A DNA stretch of 64,000 nt from an uncultured Eubacteriales bacterium (GCA_900319635.1 ONPF01000010.1:1-64000), one strand, 5' to 3'. Counted from the first letter of the stretch, positions 23,975 through 35,101 are shown. Made by a program: numbers and translations. The notes: generated from the sequence alone by a model not told the origin.

Positions 23975-24528
23975 ACAAGCAAACCCTCCTTTTCAAGATA
24001 GCGTTTGAGTTTTTCTCTGATGCGGAAGAGCCGGACAGCTACACTGTTTGGGGTCGTATTTGCCATCTTGGCAATGTCCTGCAGCGGATCGGAATACCAG
24101 TAGCGCCGCGTAAAGAGAAATCTGTCCGTATAATTCAGCGTGGACAGAAAGGCGTTGATCCCTTCGGCAAGTTCCTTTGCCTCAAGCTCATCTTCCACGC
24201 TGCCGCTGTCAGACAGAACTTCTTCCAATTCATCCAGCGCTGTGTCATACCGGCTGTTTCGCTTCTCCGCTGTGTTGGCGTGATACTTCATCGTTGCAAG
24301 GTTGCGCGCAATCCTGCACACGAATGTGCGCAACGGAGTTGGCCTGTGAGGCGGGATGGCGTTCCAGACTCCGAGATAGGTGTCGTTTACACACTCCTCG
24401 GCGTCCTGTTCGTTTCCAAGAATATTCCGCGTCACTCTTGCCACTGCGTTGCCGTGCTTTTTGGCAAGCTCGGCGATCGCCTGTTCTGAGCGCTCAAAAA
24501 ACAGGGCGATGATCTCCGTGTCTGTCAT
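23971..24528 (-). CDS. ECF-type RNA polymerase sigma factor
   Basis: The 185-residue protein contains sigma region 2 (NEQDAEECVNDTYLGVWNAI at about 39-58) and region 4 (SDPLQDIAKMANTTPNSVAV at about 146-165). It should direct polymerase to envelope or stress genes once freed from the anti-sigma factor encoded next. RBS AAAGAGGTGACAGCTT precedes ATG 24528. The two-gene cassette, with its own composition, sits between duplicated enolase ends, which suggests acquisition. Confidence 0.9.
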   Translation of the reverse strand: MTDTEIIALFFERSEQAIAELAKKHGNAVARVTRNILGNEQDAEECVNDTYLGVWNAIPPHRPTPLRTFVCRIARNLATMKYHANTAEKRNSRYDTALDELEEVLSDSGSVEDELEAKELAEGINAFLSTLNYTDRFLFTRRYWYSDPLQDIAKMANTTPNSVAVRLFRIREKLKRYLEKEGLLV

Positions 24529-24640
24529 AAGCTGTCACCTCTTTCCGCCTTCACTCATAAACTATGTTTTTTCTCCGGAGGATTAACAGAAAGTACAAGA
24601 AAATAATTTTTTCCGAAATTATTCTCTCTTCACATACAAA

Positions 24641-24668
24641 ACAGGACGGGCCTGACGGCTCGTCCTGT
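24641..24668 (-). terminator. terminator of eno (inside the right direct repeat)
   Basis: ACAGGACGGGC (24641-24651) pairs with GCTCGTCCTGT (24658-24668), with one G-U pair; on the minus strand the stem is followed by TTTTGTATG. The whole repeat spans 24631-24754. Confidence 0.8.
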
Positions 24669-24686
24669 TTGGGTTTTGGAGTATTC

Positions 24687-25991
<1,305 letters not shown>

Positions 25992-26029
25992 TTAACCTCC
26001 TAAAATTGGGTTTCCTATGGTCGCAAGGT

Positions 26030-26058
26030 ATTATAACAAAAGCCTTTCCAAAAGGGAA
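26030..26058 (-). promoter_or_regulatory. eno promoter (extended -10)
   Basis: On the minus strand TATAAT (26035-26030) is preceded by TGT, an extended -10. A poor -35 TTCCCT (26058-26053) lies 17 bases upstream. Confidence 0.55.
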
Positions 26059-26142
26059 GAGCAACTTGACAAAAAACTGGCAAAACCGGTATTTTTTGTT
26101 CATTCTGACAAGGGGGACGGCGGCGGAACGCCCTGCCTGGGG

Positions 26143-27396
26143 TCAGGGTTCGATCACAATGATGGCGGGCACGCCGCCGTCGTCCGTGCCGGGCTCGTCC
26201 ACCGGATCGGCCGTCCCGGCGTCACCGGTGATGATCTCCGCCTCCCCTCCCCCGGTCTCCGCCGGAGGCGCATCCAGCTCCGCCGGGGCTGGCGTGGGTC
26301 TGGGGCGGTAATAGTCCGGATCCTGCAGACCGGCGGTGCCGGCAAAGCCGTCTCCGCTGCGGTAGACCAGATCCACATTCTGTGAGCCGATGGGCGTATC
26401 AAAGGGATTGAGACTCTCGTTCACCAGCCGGAGCCAGGGCTCCAGCTCCAGCACCGCGTAGCTGTAGCCGGAGATGGTGGCCGGGCTGCAAGGCGCGGTG
26501 TAAAAATGGATGTCCTCCGCCCGGCAGAGGAAGAGCTGCCGCAGAAGGAAGGCCAGGTTCGCCCCGCTCAGATCCGTCTCCAGCCGCTCCGCCAGCAGAT
26601 TCACCAGCTCCGGCGCGTGGGGGATGCTCCCCAGAGAGAGAAACTGCCCCGCGCAGGCGCGCAGAAACTCCTGCTGCATCTCGATCCGCCCCAGATCGCC
26701 GGTGATGTAGCCGCTGCGGAAGCGGCAGAGCTCCATGGCCTGCTCCCCGTCCAGCAGCTGGTAGCCCGGCTGCAGGTGGATCTTCAAATCCTGGCTGGGA
26801 TCCTCATAGTCCATGGCCATGGGCACGTCAAAGTACACCCCGCCGATGCAGTCCACCGCCGCCACCAGCACATCCAGATCCACCACCGCCCAGCAGTCCG
26901 GCTCGAAGCCGCAGAGCCTGCCGATCTGACGCTTGAGGGCGCTGATGCCGTCGCCGCCGTTCAGCCGGGAGCCCCAGTAGACGGCGTTTATTTTGCGCAC
27001 CTCCCAGGGGGAGTTCACGATGGTGTCCCGGGGGATGCTGACAAAGTCCATCCGGTGCTGCACGGTGTCGATCCGGCCCAGGATCAGGGTATCGGTGTTG
27101 TAGTTTCCGTCGTCATTGCCCACCAGGAGGATGGTATAGACCCCGTCCTGCCGGGCGCTGGGGATGGCCTCCCCCTCCGGCAGCGCGTCGGGATCCGGCT
27201 CCGGTTCCGGCTCCTCCCGCTCCCCCATGGGGCGGGGCGCCGCGGTCGCTGCGGGGCTGGGGTACACCCGCAGCACCGTCTGGCTCGTTTCCGGCGCCCG
27301 CTCCCAGATCCGATAGGCGCAGACCAGCGCCAGAAGCAGCAGCATGGCTGCGCAAAGCAAAGTCAAAGACGCATGACGCGCCGTGTTTTTCTTCAT
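26143..27396 (-). CDS. LytR-CpsA-Psr (LCP) family protein
   Basis: LCP enzymes transfer lipid-linked glycopolymers onto peptidoglycan. From ATG 27396 (AAGGGGATGCAT upstream) the 417 residues comprise a signal anchor (about 10-28), a Glu/Pro-rich stretch, and the LCP domain. The domain shows LLVGNDDGNYNTDTLILGRI, the arginine-containing SIPRDTIV and NAVYWGSRLNGGDGISALK motifs, and the DCIGGVYFDVP and QAMELCRFR segments. The C-terminal 90 residues are low complexity, rich in Ala/Pro/Asp/Glu. No teichoic acid genes lie nearby. The -10 candidate TATACT lies about 55 bases upstream of the start. Confidence 0.9.
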   Translation of the reverse strand: MKKNTARHASLTLLCAAMLLLLALVCAYRIWERAPETSQTVLRVYPSPAATAAPRPMGEREEPEPEPDPDALPEGEAIPSARQDGVYTILLVGNDDGNYNTDTLILGRIDTVQHRMDFVSIPRDTIVNSPWEVRKINAVYWGSRLNGGDGISALKRQIGRLCGFEPDCWAVVDLDVLVAAVDCIGGVYFDVPMAMDYEDPSQDLKIHLQPGYQLLDGEQAMELCRFRSGYITGDLGRIEMQQEFLRACAGQFLSLGSIPHAPELVNLLAERLETDLSGANLAFLLRQLFLCRAEDIHFYTAPCSPATISGYSYAVLELEPWLRLVNESLNPFDTPIGSQNVDLVYRSGDGFAGTAGLQDPDYYRPRPTPAPAELDAPPAETGGGEAEIITGDAGTADPVDEPGTDDGGVPAIIVIEP

Positions 27397-27550
27397 ATGC
27401 ATCCCCTTCCGATTCTGGGTAAAAATGGTTCTGTCCTGCAGTATAGCGTCGAATTGTGAACAGAACGTATCCAAATCGCCCGGCGGCGCCTTAAGTTTTC
27501 TGAAGACGTCTCCGGGAGTATGTGCATCAAATGGGAAAATTATGCAAAAA

Positions 27551-27579
27551 ACAGGCTGACCGGGTCTCGGTCAGCCTGT
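27551..27579 (-). terminator. intrinsic terminator of the MMPL/GLUG operon
   Basis: ACAGGCTGACCG (27551-27562) pairs with CGGTCAGCCTGT (27568-27579); on the minus strand the stem is followed by TTTTTGC. Confidence 0.85.
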
Positions 27580-27586
27580 TGTCTGT

Positions 27587-30394
27587 TCAGGATTTTTCTT
27601 CTGTTTTGTCCGCGGTCTTTTTCCGCTTCCGCTTCCGGGCGGAGATGGCCAGGGCCAGCACCAGCACCGCCGCCGCGGTGATGCCCGCGCCAAGGTACAG
27701 GCCGGTGCGATCCTTCTGCACCTCTACCGCGGAGAAGACCACGGTGCTCTCGTCGCAGTCAAAGCTCAGGTAGCTGCCGGTCTGCTCGGTGTCCGTCAGC
27801 ACCCACTGGCCGTCCCGCAGCACATAGATCTCCACGCTGCGGCCCCGCTCCAGCTCCGGCGGCAGGTAGCGCAGGCTGTAGCTCTGCCCCTCCTCCAGCT
27901 TGCTCAAACGCATGACCCAGGTCTCCAGCACCTGGCCATCCTCCGGTTGGGGCGCCTCGCCCGTGTAGGGATTGAGCAGCAGCTCGGTATTCCGGTCGAA
28001 ATCGCCCTGGATCAGCACGATGGCCATGGGGGAATCCTCCCGGGTGTTCCGGGAGGCCAGCGCGCCCTCCCGCGGGGTGTAGACCGCCTCGATCACCGCG
28101 CTGTAGTACAGCGCGCTGTAATCGTAGTCCGGCCAGGCGCCGGTGTAGCCCTCCTTCTCGGGCACCGGCGGGATCTGGGAGGCGCTGATGCCGCCGCCGT
28201 AGGAGAATTCGATCTCCGCCACCAGCTCGCCGTCCGCCTCGAAGCGCAGGCGCAGGGAGCGGAACTGCTCGGGCAGATCCTCCCGGCTCAGAAGCTCTTC
28301 GTAAGTGACCGGCACGGCCTTGCCCTCGTAGCTGATGCCGTCCACGGCGCCCAGGTGCTCGTGGACAAAGTAGTTTCCGGTGACCGCGTCGCCGCTCACG
28401 TCCGCCCAGCCGGCAACCGCGCCGGAGAAGGCGGTATTCTCGCTGAGGCCGACCATGCTGACGCAGTCCTGCACGGTGGTGCCGTAGCCGGCCACGCCGC
28501 CCACATACTCCCGGCCACTCAGATTGCACATGGCGTAGCTCTGGCGCACCACGCTGTAGGAGCAGCCGACCACGCCGCCCACATAGCCTCCATCGCTGCT
28601 GCTCACCGCGCCGTAGCTCTCGCAGCGCAGGATGCAGCCCAGCTGCTCCCCGCCGGCGATGCCGCCCACGCCGTCCCGCCGGCCGGTGATGGCGCCGCGG
28701 TTCACGTTGTCGGAGCTGATGCACTTGGTCTCAAAGGTGTTGGAGACGATGCCCTCGATGCCGATGACCTCAGCCAGATCACCCTCCATGTCGAACTCGT
28801 ATTCGATGCCCATCTCGCCGGCGATGCCGCCCACGTTCTTGTCGCCCTCCACAGCGCCGTGGTTCATGCAGCGGGACACCCGTCCCTCCACGTCGTCCTC
28901 CTCCAGCTCGTCGGAGATGTCCTCGAAGATCTGGCGGTTGGCGCCGCCGTTCAGGGCGTTTGCCATCAGCATCAGCACCCGGGCCAGCTGATCGTTGGCG
29001 TCGGTCAGCTCGTCGGAGAGCACGCCGCCGTTGCTGGCCAGGATGGCATAGATCTGCAGCATCCCGTCCGCCATACCGCTGAGATCGTCGGAGAGCCCGT
29101 CGGGCACGGTGACATTATCGGTGTCGATGCTGGTGTTGTCGTCCACGTAGTCCAGCCCGTCCTGCAGATCCTGATCGGTCACGCCGCTCTCCCCGCTGCC
29201 GCCGGAGATGGTCCCTCCCCCGTCCACCGGGGCGATGCTGCCGCCGCCGGGGGCGGGCTCGACCGTGCCGCCGCCGGTGTCGCCGCTGACGGGGCTGATG
29301 CTGCCGCCGCCGCCGATTTTGCCCGAGGCGGAGCTGCTGCTCTGGTCGATCTCGTCCAGGGCGCCCTGCATCTCGTCGGACATGACGCCCAGGGTGCCGG
29401 AGGCCAGGTTCATCTTGTAGTTCAGCAGCGCCAGCTCCTCCAGGAGATTCACAGACTCTTTCAGCACCAGATAGGGCTCCATCTGCCCCACGATGCCGCC
29501 CACGTCCTTGCGGCCATAGATCGGGCCGCTGTTCTCGCAGCCGGTCAGAAAGCCGGCCTGGCGGCCGGCGATGCCGCCCACATTATAGCCGAAATGGGGA
29601 TAGCCCACCTCGCCGCTGTTGACGCAGTCCCGCACGACGCCGGAGGAATAGCCCACCACGCCGCCGCTGTCGGACACCACGTCCTCATCCTCGGCGTTGG
29701 TCAGCTCCACGGCGTTGAGGCCGTTGATGCGCAGATCGTCCAGCTGCAGGGTATCCTCGGAGATGGTGGTGTTCACCCGCGCCTCGCTGCTGCAGTCGGC
29801 GATCACACCCTCGTTATAGCCCACGATGCCGCCGGTCATGCGCTTGCCGTCCACGGTGCCGGAAGCGCTGCAGTCCCGCACAGTTCCGTAGTTTTCTCCG
29901 ATGAGGCCGCCCACGGCGTTCTTGCCGGAGACGCTGCCCTCAAAGCTGCAGCGCAGGACGCTGCCCCGGTTCTCCCCCGCGAGGCCGCCCAGCTGGCAGC
30001 GGCCGTTTTCCGGCGCGATGCTGCCGGAAATGTGCAGATCCCGCACCTCGGCGCCCTCCTGGATGTAGCGGAAGAGCCCCTGGTGGGAGCCGTCAGTGGC
30101 CAGGTGCAGCCCCGTGATGCTGTGGCCGCCGCCGTCAAAGACGCCGCCGAAGCTGGGGATGGGCTGGATGGCTGTTCCCTCCAGATCCAGATCCTTGTCC
30201 AGCACCACATGCAGGTTGCGGGAGTAGCTGTCCAGCCGGCAGTCCTCCGCCAGCTTCTCCAGATCCTCCACTGAGGAGATGTGCCGGATGACCCATTCCT
30301 TTTCCTCCTGAGCCGGCTCCGCAAAGGCCAACGGCGCAGCAGAAAGCAGCAGCGTCAGGCAAAGGAGCAGCGCAAGCAAGCTCTTTCCTCTCAT
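27587..30394 (-). CDS. GLUG-repeat surface protein with C-terminal membrane anchor
   Basis: The 935-residue protein starts at ATG 30394 behind GGAGGAGAAACGAA. A signal peptide ends near residue 25 (PLAFA). Repeated units of the GLUG type (GGLAGENRGSVLRCS, GGLIGENYGTVRDCS, GGIVGYNEGVIADCS and others) run from about 80 to 330 and again from about 510 to 680, predicting a right-handed beta solenoid. Between them is a Gly/Ser/Pro-rich and coiled segment (about 330-500). A basic-flanked membrane helix lies at about 900-922. It is likely a wall-exposed adhesin or envelope protein. It is coupled by ATGA overlap to the MMPL transporter, a possible exporter partner. Confidence 0.78.
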   Translation of the reverse strand: MRGKSLLALLLCLTLLLSAAPLAFAEPAQEEKEWVIRHISSVEDLEKLAEDCRLDSYSRNLHVVLDKDLDLEGTAIQPIPSFGGVFDGGGHSITGLHLATDGSHQGLFRYIQEGAEVRDLHISGSIAPENGRCQLGGLAGENRGSVLRCSFEGSVSGKNAVGGLIGENYGTVRDCSASGTVDGKRMTGGIVGYNEGVIADCSSEARVNTTISEDTLQLDDLRINGLNAVELTNAEDEDVVSDSGGVVGYSSGVVRDCVNSGEVGYPHFGYNVGGIAGRQAGFLTGCENSGPIYGRKDVGGIVGQMEPYLVLKESVNLLEELALLNYKMNLASGTLGVMSDEMQGALDEIDQSSSSASGKIGGGGSISPVSGDTGGGTVEPAPGGGSIAPVDGGGTISGGSGESGVTDQDLQDGLDYVDDNTSIDTDNVTVPDGLSDDLSGMADGMLQIYAILASNGGVLSDELTDANDQLARVLMLMANALNGGANRQIFEDISDELEEDDVEGRVSRCMNHGAVEGDKNVGGIAGEMGIEYEFDMEGDLAEVIGIEGIVSNTFETKCISSDNVNRGAITGRRDGVGGIAGGEQLGCILRCESYGAVSSSDGGYVGGVVGCSYSVVRQSYAMCNLSGREYVGGVAGYGTTVQDCVSMVGLSENTAFSGAVAGWADVSGDAVTGNYFVHEHLGAVDGISYEGKAVPVTYEELLSREDLPEQFRSLRLRFEADGELVAEIEFSYGGGISASQIPPVPEKEGYTGAWPDYDYSALYYSAVIEAVYTPREGALASRNTREDSPMAIVLIQGDFDRNTELLLNPYTGEAPQPEDGQVLETWVMRLSKLEEGQSYSLRYLPPELERGRSVEIYVLRDGQWVLTDTEQTGSYLSFDCDESTVVFSAVEVQKDRTGLYLGAGITAAAVLVLALAISARKRKRKKTADKTEEKS

Positions 30395-32853
30395 TTCGTT
30401 TCTCCTCCCGTGGTATTCTCCTCCAGCGCCAGCTCCTCCATGGGCTGGACGCTGCCGATGTCGATGATGGCGTTCAGCGAGCCGCGGAACACGCCGTGCA
30501 CCTCCGCGTCGATCAGACCGTCCAGCTTGCCCCGCACCCGGCCGTCGATGCGCATGAGCCCCACCCGGTGGGAGACGCGGTTGCCCCGGTCGATGCTGAA
30601 GGAGGTCTTTTTGATGACGATGTCGCCCATCAGCAGGATCTGGGGCAGCACGCACATGACCAGGAAGATGGAGATGAGGGTGCCCACGCCCAGGTACACG
30701 CCGATGGCGGAGATGGTCTCGTTGGAGGTCATGAAGCCGATGACGATGCCGGCGGAGGCCAGCATGGTGCCGGAGGTGATGATGGTGGGGAAGGCCTGGT
30801 TCAGCGTTTCGATCATGGCCTGGCGCAGGGGCATCTTCTCTTTCAGCTCCATATAGCGGCTGGAAATGACGATGGCATAGTCGATATTGGCGCCCATCTG
30901 GATGGCGCTGATGATCAGGTAGGTCAGGAAGAACAGATTGTTTCCCCTGAGATAGGGGATGGCAAAGTTGCAGAAGATACTGCCCTGGATGATCAAAATC
31001 AGCAGCAGGGGCAGACCCACCGAGTGGAAGGTGAAGAGCAGCACCAGAATGACGAACAGCACCGTCAGCACGCTGATGAGCAGATTGTCGTTCCGGAAGG
31101 AGGCCTGCAGGTCGCTGCAGCTGGTGGTGTCCCCCACCAGATAATACTCGCTGTAATACCGGGCGGTCAGGCCGTGGATCACGTTCAGATACTCGTAGCT
31201 GTCCTTCCCCTCGGTGGGCAGATTCAGGTCGATGACGATGCGCGTCCAGTTGGCGCTGCGCAGCTGAAGCTGGGCGTCGTGGATCTGCACTTCCAGATCG
31301 TCCAGCTTTTCCTCCGTCTCCGGCTTCAGATCCAGCGTCACCTCGCTGCGCTTGTCAATGAGATAGTTGAAGAGGTCGATGAGCGGGATGCGGTAGTTGT
31401 CCAGATTGGTGATGATCTGGCCGTAGTCGTCCCGATTCATGGCATAGCTGGCGTAGAGCGCCTGGGCCACCTCATAATCCAGCTCCGTCAGCTCCGCGAA
31501 CTGCCGCGGCGTCAGGGCGCTGGTGAGCACATAGCCGTCCATGGCCTCGATATTGGCAAGGCCGGTGACCTTTTCCACCCGGCTCAGCTCCTCGATATCC
31601 GCGATGAGGGCGGCCTCCTTCTCATTGCTGCCTGCGGGGACGATCAGCGCCATCCGGTTGGTCTTGCCGAAGACCTCATGGATCCGCGCCGCGGCGATCT
31701 GCTCCTCGTTCTGCCGGATGGAGGAGACGGAATACTGGTCATAGACGTAGTTGACCTTGTTGGAGAACACCGCCGCCGCGATGAAGACGCCCAGGAACAC
31801 CACCGGCATCACAAAGCGGGTGGCGTAGACGGCCTTGCCCAGGAAGCTGATTTTGGGAACGAAATTCCTGTGGTGGGTCTTGTCGATCCACTTGGAGAAG
31901 ACCAGCAGCAGTCCCGGCATCAGCAAAAACACCGAGCAGAGGGAGAGCAGGATCGCCTTGATGAGTACGAGACCCATGTCCCGGCCCAGCTGATACTGCA
32001 TGAAGCACAGGGCCAGCAGCCCCGCCACGGTGGTCAGGGAGCTGGCGGAGATCTCCGGAATGGCCTTGGCCAGAGCGGCAATACAGGCCTCCCGGGGGGG
32101 CTTCGTCTCATGCTCCTCCATATAGCGGTGGCAGAGGATGATGGCGTAGTCGATGGCGAGGGCCAGCTGCAGCACGATGGCGATGGAATTGGTGACGAAG
32201 GAGATTTCCCCCATCAGGTAGTTGGTGCCCATGTTGAGGAGCGCCGCCGCGCCGAAGGTCAGCAGCAGCACCAGGATCTCCGCATAGGTCTTGGAGGTCA
32301 GCAGCAGCACCAGGATGATGATGACCACCGCGATGAGATCCACCACCAGCATTTCCTGGTCGATGACGGCTTTGAGGGGATTGCCCACATTGCTGTCCAC
32401 ATACAGGTCGTAGGCGGCCAGCTCCTGCCGGATCTCCTGCAGCGCGTCGATGCTGATCTCGTCGTTTTCGGTTCCGTCAAAGGTAACGGTGAAGAGCGCC
32501 GCCGCCTGGGCATAGTGCTTCTCGCTGTGGTCGAATTCCACAGACTTTACGCCCTCGATCTCCTCGATCCGGGCGCAGAGCTCCTCCGCCTGCTCATATG
32601 TAACGTTCTCCACCATCACCTGGGCGGTGCCGAAGGTGGTGAACTCCTGCTCCATCAGATCCAGACCCTGCCGGGTCTCCGTCGTCTCGGGCAGATAGGC
32701 CGTCAGGTCGTCGTTGACGCGCACCCAGCCGCGGGAGACGGCGCAAAAGCCCGCGGCAATCACAAACAACAGGAAGAATACGCTCCTCCGATCCACGATC
32801 AGAGAGGCCACCTGTTCCATAAAGCTCTGCTTTTTCCCTGCACCCATGCTCAT
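30391..32853 (-). CDS. MMPL/RND-superfamily transporter
   Basis: This polytopic protein (820 residues from ATG 32853, GAGGAG upstream; ATG 32871 is an in-frame alternative) has the duplicated RND layout. There is a first helix near residues 25-42, a soluble domain, five helices around 170-340, a seventh helix near 365, a second soluble domain and five helices from about 605. Proton-relay-type acidic residues appear in LALAIDYAIILCHRY and again in MGANIDYAIVISSRY. MMPL proteins export lipids or lipid-linked molecules. Coupling to a GLUG surface protein gene is notable. Confidence 0.9.
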   Translation of the reverse strand: MSMGAGKKQSFMEQVASLIVDRRSVFFLLFVIAAGFCAVSRGWVRVNDDLTAYLPETTETRQGLDLMEQEFTTFGTAQVMVENVTYEQAEELCARIEEIEGVKSVEFDHSEKHYAQAAALFTVTFDGTENDEISIDALQEIRQELAAYDLYVDSNVGNPLKAVIDQEMLVVDLIAVVIIILVLLLTSKTYAEILVLLLTFGAAALLNMGTNYLMGEISFVTNSIAIVLQLALAIDYAIILCHRYMEEHETKPPREACIAALAKAIPEISASSLTTVAGLLALCFMQYQLGRDMGLVLIKAILLSLCSVFLLMPGLLLVFSKWIDKTHHRNFVPKISFLGKAVYATRFVMPVVFLGVFIAAAVFSNKVNYVYDQYSVSSIRQNEEQIAAARIHEVFGKTNRMALIVPAGSNEKEAALIADIEELSRVEKVTGLANIEAMDGYVLTSALTPRQFAELTELDYEVAQALYASYAMNRDDYGQIITNLDNYRIPLIDLFNYLIDKRSEVTLDLKPETEEKLDDLEVQIHDAQLQLRSANWTRIVIDLNLPTEGKDSYEYLNVIHGLTARYYSEYYLVGDTTSCSDLQASFRNDNLLISVLTVLFVILVLLFTFHSVGLPLLLILIIQGSIFCNFAIPYLRGNNLFFLTYLIISAIQMGANIDYAIVISSRYMELKEKMPLRQAMIETLNQAFPTIITSGTMLASAGIVIGFMTSNETISAIGVYLGVGTLISIFLVMCVLPQILLMGDIVIKKTSFSIDRGNRVSHRVGLMRIDGRVRGKLDGLIDAEVHGVFRGSLNAIIDIGSVQPMEELALEENTTGGETK

Positions 32854-32952
32854 TTCAAGCTCCTCATGCACATATTCATACAGAGTGCATTATACACCTT
32901 ATTCTTAAAAAATCTATGAAAGTCAATTTTTTCACACCGTTTTTTGGCGCGG

Positions 32953-32981
32953 TTGACAAGGCCGGGAAGAGCTTTTATACT
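32953..32981 (+). promoter_or_regulatory. sigma-A promoter of the permease/hydrolase pair
   Basis: TTGACA (32953-32958), 17 bases, TATACT (32976-32981), 34 bases before the start at 33015. A divergent -10 TATAAT for the MMPL operon lies on the minus strand at 32894-32889. Confidence 0.78.
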
Positions 32982-33014
32982 GTTGTTACACCATTTTTCA
33001 AGGAGTTTACGCCT

Positions 33015-34172
33015 ATGAAAACGAGCCAAGCCAAGACTCGCCTCAGCTTCTGGGAGGCGACCAGCATCATCATCGGCCACGGCGTGGGCGCGGGGATCCA
33101 GGCCGTGCCCTTTCTGGCCTCCCGCAACAGTCTGCGGGAGATGCTGCTGATCCTGTGCTTCTGCTACCTCTTCAATGTATTGCTGCACCTGATCATCGCG
33201 GAGCTGAGCTACAACAACGACGGGGCTCAGTTCATCTCCTGCTTCGACCGGGAGATGTTCTCCGGCAAGCTCAAGACCATTTTCACCTGGGCGGCCTTCG
33301 CGCTGCTGGGGCTCTCGGTGCTCGTCAACGTCAGCGCCTTCCTCATCGGCGCCGCGGACGTGTTTGAGCAGTGGTTTGAGCTGCCCCGTTTTGCCGGAAT
33401 GCTGCTGTTTTACGTCATTGGCGCCGGCGTTGTGTTCTTCGGTCTGAAGCTGGTTGGCGTCTGCGAGAAATTCTCCGTGGCGGCCATGGTACTTGTGGTG
33501 GGTGCCCTGCTGGTAGTGGTGCTCCGGCGGGAGACCCATCCCCTGCCCACAGAAGTCCAGAGCTGGAAATACACCGCCGCCCTCTTCGGCTCTGTCTCCT
33601 TCTCCCTCTCCGCGGTCATCTCCACGCCCCAAGTGGTCAAGGGGCTGCAGGGGGATAAAAAGCGCATCCGCGGCTCCATCGCCGTGGGGCTTGCCATCAA
33701 CGCCGCGCTGATCCTCCTGGTGACGCTGACCACGCTGCTGGGCGCCGGAAAGGACGTCAGCAAGAAGGTCGCGCTGGTGGAGCTGGGCGTGAACCTGGGC
33801 GATTGGCCCGCTGTAGTGGCCTTCCTCTTCTCCCTCTTTGCCCTGGCCACCTCCTTCTGGGCCAACACCCTGAATCTGCGGGACATCGTCCACGAGCAGA
33901 CCCGCTGGAACGAAAAGCTCAGCTGGCTGGCCGCCTCTCTGCCCTGCCTGCTCTTTGCCGCCCTCAGCTCTCTGGAATTTGTGGATCTCTCCCGCGTTGC
34001 CGGCATCATCCAGGTGGTCACGGGCATCGGCGTCATCGTTGCCTACGCCCTCAGCCGCAGACGGGTTGGCAGGTCGGAGCTGGTGGGCGTATTCGGCACG
34101 GTTCCTTTTCTGATCCTGGTGGGGCTGTGCACCCTGCTGGCCACCGTGGGCTCTGCGATCCCGCTTGATTGA
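33015..34172 (+). CDS. amino-acid permease (APC/HAAAP-like)
   Basis: The 385-residue protein has about eleven membrane helices. The start FWEATSIIIGHGVGAGIQAVP fits the first, partly unwound helix with a GxGxGI motif of APC-fold amino acid transporters, most like the hydroxy/aromatic amino acid permease branch. ATG 33015 is preceded by AAGGAGTTTACGCCT. Substrate specificity cannot be read from sequence. An alpha/beta hydrolase gene follows after 12 bases in the same operon. Confidence 0.75.
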   Translation: MKTSQAKTRLSFWEATSIIIGHGVGAGIQAVPFLASRNSLREMLLILCFCYLFNVLLHLIIAELSYNNDGAQFISCFDREMFSGKLKTIFTWAAFALLGLSVLVNVSAFLIGAADVFEQWFELPRFAGMLLFYVIGAGVVFFGLKLVGVCEKFSVAAMVLVVGALLVVVLRRETHPLPTEVQSWKYTAALFGSVSFSLSAVISTPQVVKGLQGDKKRIRGSIAVGLAINAALILLVTLTTLLGAGKDVSKKVALVELGVNLGDWPAVVAFLFSLFALATSFWANTLNLRDIVHEQTRWNEKLSWLAASLPCLLFAALSSLEFVDLSRVAGIIQVVTGIGVIVAYALSRRRVGRSELVGVFGTVPFLILVGLCTLLATVGSAIPLD

Positions 34173-34184
34173 CGGAGGGACAGG

Positions 34185-35096
34185 ATGAAGCTCAAGACGC
34201 TTTTGGCGCTCGGCCTGCCGGCAGCAGCGCTCTGCACGCTCACCGGGGAGCTGTACCGGCATATCTTCTGCCGGGAGGGCTCTCCCCTGCTCTCGCCGCT
34301 GATGAACGGCAAGAGCCACAAGCCGGACTACTACGCTCACCGGGACGGGGACGCGGCGCGGCTGCGCACACTTCCCCACGAGCGCTTTGCGCTCCGCTCC
34401 GGCCGGGGCGCCCTGCTGCGGGGCTTCTACTTCCCCGGCGGCGGGGAGGGCAAGCGCATCGCCTTTCTGGTGCACGGCTACCGCTCCGAGCACGCGGAGA
34501 CCGCCGGCATGTACTATGACTACTACCGCAGCCGGGGCTTCGACCTCTTCTGCTGCGACCACGAGGCCCACGGGGAGAGCGAGGGGCGCTTCATCGGCTT
34601 CGCCGCCTTTGAGGACGGGGACTGCCTGCGCTGGATCGACTTTCTGCGCCGGCACTTCGGTGAGGATGTGCAGATCCTGCTCCACGGCTTCTCCATGGGC
34701 GCCTGCACGGTGCTGAAAATGGCCGACCGCTGTCCTGAGAATGTGAAGGCCATCGTGGAGGACAGCGGCTTCCGGGACGCGCCGGATCAGCTCCGGGGCA
34801 TGCTGGGGCCCTTCTATCCCCCGCTCCGGCTGCTGCACCGGCTCATCGCCGGGGTGGATCTCCGGCAGGGAGACGCACGCCCCGCTCTCCGGACGGCGCA
34901 GATCCCCATCCTCTTTGTTCACGGGCGGGACGATCCCATGGTGCCCTTCCGGAACGCCCCCGCGCTCTATGAGAGTTACGCCGGGGAAAAGGACTTCCTC
35001 TTTGTGGACGGGGCAAAGCACGTGGAGAGCATGCACGTCTCTCCCGAGGCCTACGAAAAAAAGCTGGACGGGCTGATCCGGCGGTACTTCGCATAA
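34185..35096 (+). CDS. alpha/beta hydrolase with N-terminal signal anchor
   Basis: The 303-residue protein has an N-terminal hydrophobic stretch (about 5-20) and an alpha/beta-hydrolase fold. The oxyanion segment is FLVHGYRSE, the nucleophile elbow is GFSMGA (Ser near 170), an acid lies in FVHGRDDPMVP and the histidine in DGAKHVES. It resembles the YqkD/BAAT-like serine hydrolases often anchored outside the membrane. It forms an operon with the upstream amino-acid permease, so peptide or ester breakdown feeding uptake is conceivable, but that is inference. Confidence 0.85.
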   Translation: MKLKTLLALGLPAAALCTLTGELYRHIFCREGSPLLSPLMNGKSHKPDYYAHRDGDAARLRTLPHERFALRSGRGALLRGFYFPGGGEGKRIAFLVHGYRSEHAETAGMYYDYYRSRGFDLFCCDHEAHGESEGRFIGFAAFEDGDCLRWIDFLRRHFGEDVQILLHGFSMGACTVLKMADRCPENVKAIVEDSGFRDAPDQLRGMLGPFYPPLRLLHRLIAGVDLRQGDARPALRTAQIPILFVHGRDDPMVPFRNAPALYESYAGEKDFLFVDGAKHVESMHVSPEAYEKKLDGLIRRYFA

Positions 35097-35101
35097 AAAA
35101 T

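Noticed and set aside
27947-32919. Long plus-strand open frames opposite the GLUG and MMPL genes
   Set aside because: Composition is His/Ala/Asp/Val-rich without motifs, and codon positions follow the opposite strand genes.
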